Shown: positions 44,788-51,778 of the stretch, piece by piece
Numbering within the stretch: the stretch's first letter is position 1
Layout of the letters: every line of letters starts with the position of its first letter
Source: Geomonas sp. Red32
GTDB lineage: Bacteria; Desulfobacterota; Desulfuromonadia; Geobacterales; Geobacteraceae
Assembly: GCF_023652955.1 (NCBI RefSeq)
Contig: NZ_JAKLOY010000001.1
Location: forward strand, 558,001 to 622,000
Length of the DNA stretch: 64,000 bases
Direction of reading: 5' to 3'
Notes under the pieces: model-generated
Seen by the model: only the letters and a program-made list of their open reading frames with translations
Told to the model about the DNA's origin: nothing
Databases searched by the model: none
Translations under genes and position numbers: made by a program

Positions 44788-44816
44788 GCCCTTGGCAACC
44801 GCCAAGGGCCTTTTTT
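44787..44816 (+). terminator. Rho-independent terminator
   Basis: GGCCCTTGGC AACC GCCAAGGGCC followed by six T. Confidence 0.88.
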
Positions 44817-45015
44817 GTTGCCTCTAGTCGGGGGCATCGATGAAAAGAAGCGGCCGCCGGTCTGCCCCCGCGAAGATAATAAAAACTGCACCTGTACAGG
44901 GAGGCAGCCGGAGCCTATGCTTCGGCTCATCCGGCCGGCGGAGAAGAAAAGATCGTAACGGAAAGGGTGCTGCGGCGTACGCAGGGTGGTTGTTCTCAAA
45001 GAAAAGGAGAATCCA

Positions 45016-46224
45016 GTGCTTGAACAATTGAAATTAAGGGTGGCGTGCTTTTCATCGTTTATCGTGCTCGTTTCCATGGGCACCGCCGCTTTGGCCGAAG
45101 ATCTAACCTTCCCGCAGGGAACGGCAACGCCGTCGGAGACCTGCGGAGAATGCCACGGCGCCATCTACCGCGAGTACCTCTTGGGGGTCGGTAGCGATAC
45201 CCATAGTGCGCATACCCGGGGCAAGGAGGGATGCGCAATCTCCCTCCCCGCCAAGGTCAGTTCCTCGCCGACCGCCCACGCCTCCTCCCTTACCGAAACC
45301 CGTGGCGTCAACGTCAAGGACTTCCACTGCAGCAGCTGCCACTTCCCCGATCCTTTCAGCTTCAAAAACGGCGGAGCGAACCCCAAGGTCGAGCCCAAAA
45401 CGGCGGCGGCCTCCAACGGCGGGCTCACCTGTGCAAGCTGCCATTTGACGCCGGAGGGGTCGATCCGTGCGTCCCACGCCGTCAAGGCTCCGCACCGGAC
45501 CGTGGTGGAATCCGCCCTCCAGAGTTCCACCATGTGCGGGCACTGTCACGGGTACGCGGCTCCTGAAAAGCGGGTGGTCGGGAAGATGTTCCAGACTTTC
45601 CTGGAGTGGCAGGAGGACTACTACAAGCCCGGCCTCGGCAACCAGCAATGCCAGGACTGCCACATGCCGCGCACCCTGCGTAAGACGGCGGAAGATTTCG
45701 ATGTCCCGCCCCGCGCGGTGGCCCGCCATCTCTGGACCGGTGCGCACTCCCGGCAGCGTCACCTGGGCTCCCTGAGCCTCACCGTCATTCAGCCGGACGA
45801 AGGGAAGCGCCTGCTCAACTTCGAGGTGGCCAACATCGGGGCGGCGCACTCGATACCGACCGGCGAGCCGTCCCGGGCAGTCTTTTTGCGGGTGGAGGTG
45901 GTGGATAAGAAGGGGGCCGGCAAGGCCCGTAAGGAGTGGATGTTTGCACCGAGCTACGGCAACCGCCCGGACGACAAGGCGTTCGTGGAGGAGGACAAGA
46001 AACGTTCCAATGATGAAGCTGCGCGGGCGGACGCGCAAGGGCCGCACGAATCGTCACTGCGTGCGGGTGAGGAGCGGGTGCTTTCCTGGGAGCCCGTTCT
46101 GCAGCCGGGAGAGTACACGGTGAAGGCGGAGTTGCTCTACACCATCGACCGTTTCCAGGAGAAGCCGCTCAAAGAGGGTGAGCCGGAGATAACGAGCGCT
46201 ACCCTTGCCATAACCACCAAATAA
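45016..46224 (+). CDS. pentaheme c-type cytochrome
   Basis: 402 residues from the GTG at 45016, preceded by AAGGAGA; the frame extends upstream without a ribosome binding site. A signal peptide ends near AALA. Five CxxCH heme motifs are present: CGECH (43), CSSCH (105), CASCH (139), CGHCH (174) and CQDCH (212). Additional His can serve as axial ligands. The heme region resembles the cytochrome c554/NrfA-like multiheme group, and the C-terminal about 150 residues are a beta-rich non-heme domain (LSLTVIQPDEGKRLLNFEVANIGAAHSIPTG). It is a periplasmic or extracellular electron-transfer protein. The exact partner is unknown. It has its own transcription unit. Confidence 0.92.
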   Translation: MLEQLKLRVACFSSFIVLVSMGTAALAEDLTFPQGTATPSETCGECHGAIYREYLLGVGSDTHSAHTRGKEGCAISLPAKVSSSPTAHASSLTETRGVNVKDFHCSSCHFPDPFSFKNGGANPKVEPKTAAASNGGLTCASCHLTPEGSIRASHAVKAPHRTVVESALQSSTMCGHCHGYAAPEKRVVGKMFQTFLEWQEDYYKPGLGNQQCQDCHMPRTLRKTAEDFDVPPRAVARHLWTGAHSRQRHLGSLSLTVIQPDEGKRLLNFEVANIGAAHSIPTGEPSRAVFLRVEVVDKKGAGKARKEWMFAPSYGNRPDDKAFVEEDKKRSNDEAARADAQGPHESSLRAGEERVLSWEPVLQPGEYTVKAELLYTIDRFQEKPLKEGEPEITSATLAITTK

Positions 46225-46248
46225 GCCTGACGGGGACCTGGTACTGCG

Positions 46249-47649
46249 CTATCCGCAGTACCAGGCCTTGCAGAGAAGCTCGATTCCCCTCCCGATATCG
46301 CCTATCCCCACCCCGCCAAAGCCGAGCAGAAACTTCAACGAATCGGGTTCCCCTGCGGCGTGGGTCATCGAAAACGGGAGGAGCCCGACTCCCGCCTCCC
46401 GGGCCCGGCCGATCAGCTCGCCTTCGCTCAGCGCGTGACCGTTGAGCTGCAACACCACGTGCAACCCCGCCCCCTGCCCGAGTACCGCGGCGCGGGCGCC
46501 GAAATGGTGCTCCACGGCATTCAAGACGGCGTCATGTTTCTTCTTGTAGAGAGCCCGCATCCTCCGGATGTGGCGGTCCCAGTGCCCCTGTTCCATGAAT
46601 TCCGCCAGGGTCCTCTGTTCCAGCAGGGAGACCGAGGAGAAGTAATCCCGGAAGACCTTCCGGTAGGCGTCCAGCAGCGAGTGGGGCAAGATCAGGTAGC
46701 TCACGCGCAGAGCCGGCGACAACACCTTGGAAAAGGTGCCCGAGTAGACGATGTTGCCGCCGGGATGAAGCCCCTGCAGGGAAGGGATCGGTTTGCCGTG
46801 GTAACGGAGTTCGCTGTCGTAATCGTCCTCGATGATCAGCCTGCCGCCCGTCTTCGCCCACTCGATCAATTTCAGCCGGTTGGCGATGGGCATCACGCAC
46901 CCCATCGGGAACTGGTGCGAGGGGGTGACGTAGGCGATGGTACTGCGGCTCGAGGCCAAGAGGTCCAGGTCCATCCCGGTGGCATTGACCGGGATGGGGG
47001 CCAGCTCGAAGGAGTGGTTCCGGAAAACGGACCTTGGCAGGTGGTAGCCGGGGCTCTCGACCGCCACTAACGGCCGGCGCTCCCTCATAAGCTGGGCGAC
47101 AATGTCGAGGCCGTTTTGGAGACCTGAGCAGATGACGACCTGCTCCGGCTGGCAGATCACGCCGCGGGAGCGCTCGAGGTATTGCTGGATGTGGCAGCGC
47201 AATCCCCATTCCCCCTGGGGATCGCGGTAGTCGATCAGCTCGCTGGAGCTTCGCCGCAGGCACTCCAGCAGACACTTGCGCCAAAGCGGTACCGGAAACG
47301 CGTTGCGGTCGAGCCGTGCGGGGTGGAAATCGATCTCGAAGCGCGGCGCTGCCGCCGGAAGAGGAGCGGCCACGCGCCCCTTGGGCGGTTGCGGGGAGAG
47401 GAGGCCGTCCGGGGCGAGCGCCGACACGAAATACCCGCTGCGCGGCCTGCTGTAGATGTACCCTTCCGAGAAGAGCTCCTGGTAGGAGGTATCGACCGTG
47501 TTGCGGCTGATGGAGAGCTCGGAAGCCAGGTCCCTGACCGACGGGAGCCGGGTATCGGAGGGGAGCTTCCCCGAGAGGATGTCGTCTTTGATGGCGTTAT
47601 AGAGCTGGGTGTACAGCGGGACCGGACCGTCGTGATCGAGGACGAACAT
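46249..47649 (-). CDS. MocR/PdxR-family GntR-aminotransferase regulator
   Basis: 466 residues from the ATG at 47649 (AAGGGGGG upstream); the frame is open much further but reads as non-coding. Residues 1-75 form a GntR winged helix (PLYTQLYNAIKDDILSGKLPSDTRLPSVRDLA, SRNTVDTSYQEL). Residues about 105-460 form a fold-type I aminotransferase domain with YVTPSHQFPMG, IIEDDYDSELRY and TFSKVLSPALRV, where Lys308 would bind PLP. MocR regulators sense PLP or amino compounds. It is divergent from csaA and may regulate it; target unknown. Confidence 0.93.
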   Translation of the reverse strand: MFVLDHDGPVPLYTQLYNAIKDDILSGKLPSDTRLPSVRDLASELSISRNTVDTSYQELFSEGYIYSRPRSGYFVSALAPDGLLSPQPPKGRVAAPLPAAAPRFEIDFHPARLDRNAFPVPLWRKCLLECLRRSSSELIDYRDPQGEWGLRCHIQQYLERSRGVICQPEQVVICSGLQNGLDIVAQLMRERRPLVAVESPGYHLPRSVFRNHSFELAPIPVNATGMDLDLLASSRSTIAYVTPSHQFPMGCVMPIANRLKLIEWAKTGGRLIIEDDYDSELRYHGKPIPSLQGLHPGGNIVYSGTFSKVLSPALRVSYLILPHSLLDAYRKVFRDYFSSVSLLEQRTLAEFMEQGHWDRHIRRMRALYKKKHDAVLNAVEHHFGARAAVLGQGAGLHVVLQLNGHALSEGELIGRAREAGVGLLPFSMTHAAGEPDSLKFLLGFGGVGIGDIGRGIELLCKAWYCG

Positions 47650-47920
47650 GGCACCCCCCTTGTCGAAGTTACCGAATCGTACCCCATCCGCCGCACCAGC
47701 GTCAAAGCGAAACTGCCCCCACCGCAGCCGGGCATTTATCCGCAAGAGGAAGGGGCAGGCGGGCGGGCGGAAAACGGATTCCGCTCTTCCGGCCGCTATC
47801 GAGTCTCTCCACCCGGCCAGGTGACCTTCCTCTGGAAATACCGAAGGGACACGTGGTAGATTGCCCGGGCGGGCGGGCTTAGGTTCGTGCTCGCGTCCAT
47901 TCCATCGTCTAGGAGAAGGT

Positions 47921-48259
47921 ATGAAGACCATCACATGGAGCGATTTCGAACGAGTCGAGCTACGGGCAGGAACCATCGTCGAAGTCGAAGAGTTCCCCGA
48001 GGCGCGCAAGCCCGCCTACAAGATAACCGCCGACTTCGGCCCCGGGATCGGCACCAGGCGTTCCAGCGCCCAGGTGACCGATCTCTACGGCAAGGACGAG
48101 CTCATCGGCCGCCAGATCATCGGGGTGGTAAACTTTCCGGCCAAGCAGATCGGGCCGATGAAGTCCGAGTTCCTGGTCTGCGGCTTCTATCGTGAAAACG
48201 GTGCTGTCGTGCTGGCGGTACCAGAGCAGGCGGTACCCAACGGGGCGAAACTCGGTTAG
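47921..48259 (+). CDS. csaA: CsaA-type tRNA-binding / export chaperone
   Basis: 112 residues, ATG after AGGAGAAGGT. The single OB-fold domain (EMAPII/MetRS-C-like) has [56 protein letters not shown] and [15 protein letters not shown]. The length is typical. CsaA is proposed to bind tRNA or act with SecA-dependent protein export. The upstream region is shared with the divergent MocR-type gene. Confidence 0.93.
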   Translation: MKTITWSDFERVELRAGTIVEVEEFPEARKPAYKITADFGPGIGTRRSSAQVTDLYGKDELIGRQIIGVVNFPAKQIGPMKSEFLVCGFYRENGAVVLAVPEQAVPNGAKLG

Positions 48260-48287
48260 CAGGACCGGCGGCACCAAGTTTTTCATC

Positions 48288-48316
48288 TTGACATGTCATC
48301 GCCCGTGAGCTATTAA
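48288..48316 (+). promoter_or_regulatory. strong sigma70 promoter of the riboswitch transcript
   Basis: TTGACA, a 17-base spacer and TATTAA. Transcription would start near 48323, shortly before the aptamer. Confidence 0.75.
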
Positions 48317-48344
48317 GCCCCCTATATAACTGAAGCAGTATCGA

Positions 48345-48426
48345 TAGACGATAATACTAAACCATCCGCGAGGATGGGACGGAAAGCCTACAGGGTCTCA
48401 CCGAGACAGCCGGGTCGCCGAAATAT
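48345..48426 (+). promoter_or_regulatory. GEMM-Ib riboswitch aptamer, predicted cGAMP type
   Basis: Landmarks are ATAATACTAAACC, a CCATCC-GCGA-GGATGG hairpin with GNRA loop, GGACGGAAAGCCTAC, a second GGGTCTC/GAGAC stem and AGCCGGGTCGCCGA. The base equivalent to position 20 of the Vc2 aptamer is A (48356). From memory the sequence is nearly identical to the Geobacter aptamer known to bind 3',3'-cGAMP. It lies 120 bases upstream of the beta-barrel gene, after a clear promoter. Confidence 0.88.
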
Positions 48427-48456
48427 CATTCAGGATATTGAAGCCCCGGCTTTTTT
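48408..48456 (+). terminator. riboswitch terminator
   Basis: The aptamer's own AGCCGGG (48408-48414) pairs with CCCCGGCT (48444-48451), followed by six T. An AATATC/GATATT hairpin lies in the loop. Because the 5' arm belongs to the aptamer, ligand binding should prevent the terminator and turn expression on. Polarity is inferred from the pairing. Confidence 0.8.
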
Positions 48457-48544
48457 GCGTCCAGGGACTGGCATAAGTCCTGCGACTGCCAGTGGTTCCG
48501 GCCATCCAGCCACCACTGAGCCTTACCATCAAAAGGAGGAAGAC

Positions 48545-49135
48545 ATGAAGAAGCTGATCATCGCATGCCTGGCGGCCGCCCTAACCTTGCCGGCAGCCAC
48601 CGCAGGAGCGGAGAGCATCAGCGGCAGAGTTGGCCTCACCGGCCGCGTCGGGTTCCAGATTCCGGCCGACAACGAGTCCGATTTTTTCCACAACAGCACT
48701 GACACCGGCATCGTCGGGGGAGGCGGCATCATCTACGGCATCGACAGCCGTTTCGCCGTGGAGGCGGAGGTCACCCGCAGCGGATTCGGTTCCGAGACCG
48801 GGGACTTCGGGGTCACCAACGTCTCGTTCGGCGGCCAGTACCGCTTCGCCAACCTCGACCGCAGATTCGTCCCCTACTTAGGCGCCGGGCTCGACATCCT
48901 GATGACCGACTACTACCCCTACGGCGGGGGCATCCGTGACGTCGATACCACGGTCGGCGTTCACCTCTCCGGCGGCCTCGACTACTTCATCCAGAGGCAG
49001 CTGGCCTTCACCGCCGAGCTCAAAGGGGTCCTGGCCCCCGACACCGATATCAACGACCGCACCGGAACCCACGTCGGCAATTTCGACCCGTCGAGCGTCT
49101 CCGGCACCTTCGGGCTCCGCTACTTCTTCAACTAA
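48545..49135 (+). CDS. small outer-membrane beta-barrel protein (OmpA-N/OmpW-like)
   Basis: 196 residues, start after AAAAGGAGGAAGAC. The signal peptide ends near TAGA22-ES. The mature protein has alternating strands (RVGLTGRVGFQIP, GGGGIIYGIDSRFAVEAEVTRSGF, VSFGGQYRF, PYLGAGLDILMT, TVGVHLSGGLDYFIQ) and ends with a C-terminal Phe-Asn strand SGTFGLRYFFN, as recognised by BAM. It is an eight-stranded outer-membrane barrel by pattern. The pore or binding function is unknown. Expression is predicted to be controlled by cGAMP. Confidence 0.88.
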   Translation: MKKLIIACLAAALTLPAATAGAESISGRVGLTGRVGFQIPADNESDFFHNSTDTGIVGGGGIIYGIDSRFAVEAEVTRSGFGSETGDFGVTNVSFGGQYRFANLDRRFVPYLGAGLDILMTDYYPYGGGIRDVDTTVGVHLSGGLDYFIQRQLAFTAELKGVLAPDTDINDRTGTHVGNFDPSSVSGTFGLRYFFN

Positions 49136-49153
49136 CCACCACGAGGATTGTAC

Positions 49154-49468
49154 ATGAAGAAAACTACCATCTCGCTCGGCCTGACCGTCGCCGCGCTTAC
49201 GCTTGCCGCATCCAGCGCCCTGGCATCCGCCTCGGTCAACATCAATCTCAACGGCTACCTCCCCGCGCCCCCCGGCGTGACCGTCTTGGTGCAGGACGGC
49301 CGCCCCTACTACCGGGAGCACGGCCGGGTCGTCTACCTGGAGAGGGACGAGCGGTACAAGGAGCGCCACCACAAGAAGAAGCACGGCCACGCCTACGGGC
49401 ACCGCGACCACGACCGGGACCGCGACGAGCGCGGCGAGCACGGCGAGCGCGGGCACCACAAGCACTAG
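49154..49468 (+). CDS. small exported His/Lys/Arg-rich protein
   Basis: 104 residues from the second ATG; a GAGG lies upstream. A signal peptide ends near ALASA. The mature N-terminal part (PAPPGVTVLVQDGRPYYREHGRVVYLE) resembles a short RcnB/YXWGXW-like envelope protein. The C-terminal about 35 residues are a His/Asp/Arg/Lys repeat (HHKKKHGHAYGHRDHDRDRD) likely to bind metal. It is 18 bases after the beta-barrel gene, hence under the same cGAMP riboswitch. Confidence 0.8.
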   Translation: MKKTTISLGLTVAALTLAASSALASASVNINLNGYLPAPPGVTVLVQDGRPYYREHGRVVYLERDERYKERHHKKKHGHAYGHRDHDRDRDERGEHGERGHHKH

Positions 49469-49923
49469 CCCCACCCTGTCTTCCCTTCGCGCCGGTTCTC
49501 CCCTCCCCCCCGGGAGAGGGTGAACCGGCGTATCCCGCTTCCCCTACCGCCGTTCCCCTCACCAACCGGCAGGCAATCCCCCAAATCCTCCTTTGTCATG
49601 GGGGACTTCGGCCCCCTTCCGCCACGCCGTGGGGGTAGGCTCCGGCTCCCCATTTTTTCCCGCCGCATGCAGGGATTTTGCTTATTCGTCATTTTGCGTG
49701 ACCGAGGTTCGGCATGCCGAACCTCACTTATCGCCAGGGAATCCTTGGACAATACCGCATTCTGAATGCAACTTTCAATTTTCCGGTACCCCCCTTACCC
49801 GGCCACCGCTTCCTCCCGTTTGACATGGGCAGCATTTTTATTAACATTTTCACATGCAAAACCGCCATCCCCTTACACAGCCAGCTTCACTCCTGACATC
49901 ACCTCATAACAAGGAGGTCCACT
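49469..49923. other. intergenic region with palindrome and weak family B repeat
   Basis: 455 bases. A weak family B repeat lies near 49571-49608 and the perfect palindrome at 49704-49725. AT content increases towards the parB-like gene, with TTGACA at 49820 as a possible -35. Confidence 0.45.
49704..49725. promoter_or_regulatory. perfect 22-bp palindrome upstream of parB-like gene
   Basis: GAGGTTCGGCA and TGCCGAACCTC are exact reverse complements with no spacer. No T-run follows, so it is not a terminator. It could be the binding site of the ParB-like protein or another dimeric regulator, or a cruciform-forming repeat. Confidence 0.5.
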
Positions 49924-50730
49924 ATGAGCGGAAGAGCACCGAGGTACCGGATGCAACGGCTGTATCAGGTCCCGCTGGCCAATCTCAAGCCTGACCCGCA
50001 ACAGCCCCGCAAGTACTTCGACCCAGTAGCACTGGCAGACCTCGGGAGGTCGATCACCACCCATGGTATTCTCCAGCCGATCCTGGCCTGCAAGGCGGGG
50101 GACGGAGGGTTGACGGTGGTCTCCGGGGAGAGGAGGTACCAGGCCGCCCTTCAGGCCGGGCTGACCGAGGTCCCGGTGATCGTGACGGCAGGAAACGCGG
50201 TGGAGATCGCCCTGGTGGAGAACCTGCTGCGGGAGGACCTCACCGCCATCGAGGAGGCGGAGGCGATCGAACGGCTCAAGGGGGAGCACAGCTACACCCT
50301 GGCCGATCTCTCCGGCATTCTCGGCAAGGCGGAGTCGACCCTTTCCGAAATACTCTCGCTCAACCGGCTTCCCGAAACCGTCAAGAACGACTGCCGCAAC
50401 GACCCGAAGGTCGCGCGCGGAATCCTCCAGGAGATCGTCAAGGCGGGCACCGCCGGGAGGATGTCGGCGCTTTACCAGAAGTACAAGGAGAGGGGGCTCA
50501 CCCGCGGCGAGATCCGCATCAGGAAACGGGCCATAAAGCAAAAGGAAGCGCAGGACGAGCCTACGTTCGTCGCGCTCTTTCTCCAGAGGCTGGAGGCGCT
50601 CGACCTCGACCAGCTAGCGCAGGCGGAGGTGGTCCGGATGTTCGGGGAGCTGAGCCGGCTTCGCCAGGCGGCACAGACCAAATTGAACCTGTTGAAGAAG
50701 AAACTGCCGGCCGGGGAAAATGGCGGGTGA
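49924..50730 (+). CDS. orphan ParB/RepB/Spo0J-family protein
   Basis: 268 residues, ATG after AAGGAGGTCCACT. The ParB N-domain has LANLKPDPQQPRKYFD, VVSGERRYQAALQAGL (box with GERR at 68-71, the CTP-binding region in ParB) and ALVENLLREDLTAIEEAEAI. A helix-turn-helix follows (TLADLSGILGKAESTLSEILSLNRLP, about 125-150). The C-terminus is helical. No ParA is adjacent and the chromosomal parAB is not expected here, so this is likely a ParB-like regulator or Noc-type protein. Its DNA target is unknown. Confidence 0.88.
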   Translation: MSGRAPRYRMQRLYQVPLANLKPDPQQPRKYFDPVALADLGRSITTHGILQPILACKAGDGGLTVVSGERRYQAALQAGLTEVPVIVTAGNAVEIALVENLLREDLTAIEEAEAIERLKGEHSYTLADLSGILGKAESTLSEILSLNRLPETVKNDCRNDPKVARGILQEIVKAGTAGRMSALYQKYKERGLTRGEIRIRKRAIKQKEAQDEPTFVALFLQRLEALDLDQLAQAEVVRMFGELSRLRQAAQTKLNLLKKKLPAGENGG

Positions 50731-50902
50731 AGGGCGGGGGTCCGTTAGGGAGGAGATCCGCTGAAGGCGGGGTAGCAAGAATTGGCCTTGCCTGGAGAAA
50801 GGAATTATTCTAGATTGTCGGCGGTCCTCGCCCATTCCGGGACGGGGGCCGCCGGCCTCGCGGAATTACGGCCGCCCGATTTTGTTATGAAAGTGGAATG
50901 TT

Positions 50903-51667
50903 ATGATCAATGGCAAGAAAGTTGTAGTGGTCCTTCCCGCCTATAACGCGGAGAAGACCCTGGAGATGACCTACCGGGAAATTCCCTTCGAGTTCGTGGA
51001 CGACGTGGTCCTCGTCGATGACGCCAGCCGCGACAACACCGCGGGGCTTGCCCAAAAGCTCGCCATCCACACCGTCATCCATCCCGAAAACCGCGGCTAC
51101 GGGGGCAACCAGAAGACCTGCTACCGGACCGCTCTCGGCCTCGGTGCCGACATCGTGGTCATGCTGCACCCCGACTACCAGTACACCCCCAAACTGATCG
51201 CCGCCATGTGCGCGATGATCGCCTACGGCGAGTTCGACGCGGTGCTCGCCTCCCGCATCCTCGGCGTTGGTGCGCTCAAGGGGGGGATGCCGCTGTACAA
51301 GTACGTCGCCAACCGCTTCCTCACCCTGGTGGAAAACCTCCTGCTGGGGCAAAAACTCTCCGAGTACCACACCGGCTACCGCGCGTTCTCGCGCGAGCTG
51401 CTGGAAAACCTCCCGCTGGACAGCAACTCCGAGGATTTCGTCTTCGACAACCAGATGATCGCCCAGATGGTGTGGGCCGGCTTCCGGATCGGCGAGGTCT
51501 CCTGCCCGACCAAGTACTTCGAGGAAGCCTCCTCCATCAACTTCCGCCGCAGCGTCATCTACGGCCTGGGCGTTCTCAAGACCGCCGTCGAGTTCAGGCT
51601 TTGCAGGATGGGGCTTTCCGCCAGCGCCATCTTCCCCCGCAACGCAGGCAAGCGCTCGTCCCGGTAA
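50903..51667 (+). CDS. family 2 glycosyltransferase
   Basis: 254 residues. The GT-A fold has [18 protein letters not shown] at the nucleotide-sugar site, [24 protein letters not shown], and the DPDYQYTP-like [10 protein letters not shown] metal-binding motif (here His-Pro-Asp). [15 protein letters not shown] lies in the catalytic region. It resembles dolichol-phosphate-mannose-synthase-like enzymes without the membrane domain. It should transfer a sugar to a lipid or glycan at the cytoplasmic face. It is alone, with no glycan cluster near. Confidence 0.9.
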   Translation: MINGKKVVVVLPAYNAEKTLEMTYREIPFEFVDDVVLVDDASRDNTAGLAQKLAIHTVIHPENRGYGGNQKTCYRTALGLGADIVVMLHPDYQYTPKLIAAMCAMIAYGEFDAVLASRILGVGALKGGMPLYKYVANRFLTLVENLLLGQKLSEYHTGYRAFSRELLENLPLDSNSEDFVFDNQMIAQMVWAGFRIGEVSCPTKYFEEASSINFRRSVIYGLGVLKTAVEFRLCRMGLSASAIFPRNAGKRSSR

Positions 51668-51727
51668 CCCCATCCGCCGGGCTTCCCTTTTTCACCCCAT
51701 CCTCCCGCCGGGCCTCCCCTTTTTTAT

Positions 51728-51771
51728 CCCATCCTCACCCCTACCCTCCCCTTGAAGGGGAGGGAGTTGAA
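51728..51771. repeat. family A repeat copy
   Basis: CATCCTCACCCCTACCCTCCCC-TTGAA-GGGGAGGGAG, nearly identical to 1632-1673, at the convergent end of the glycosyltransferase and chemoreceptor genes. Confidence 0.6.
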
Positions 51772-51778
51772 CAGCGGG

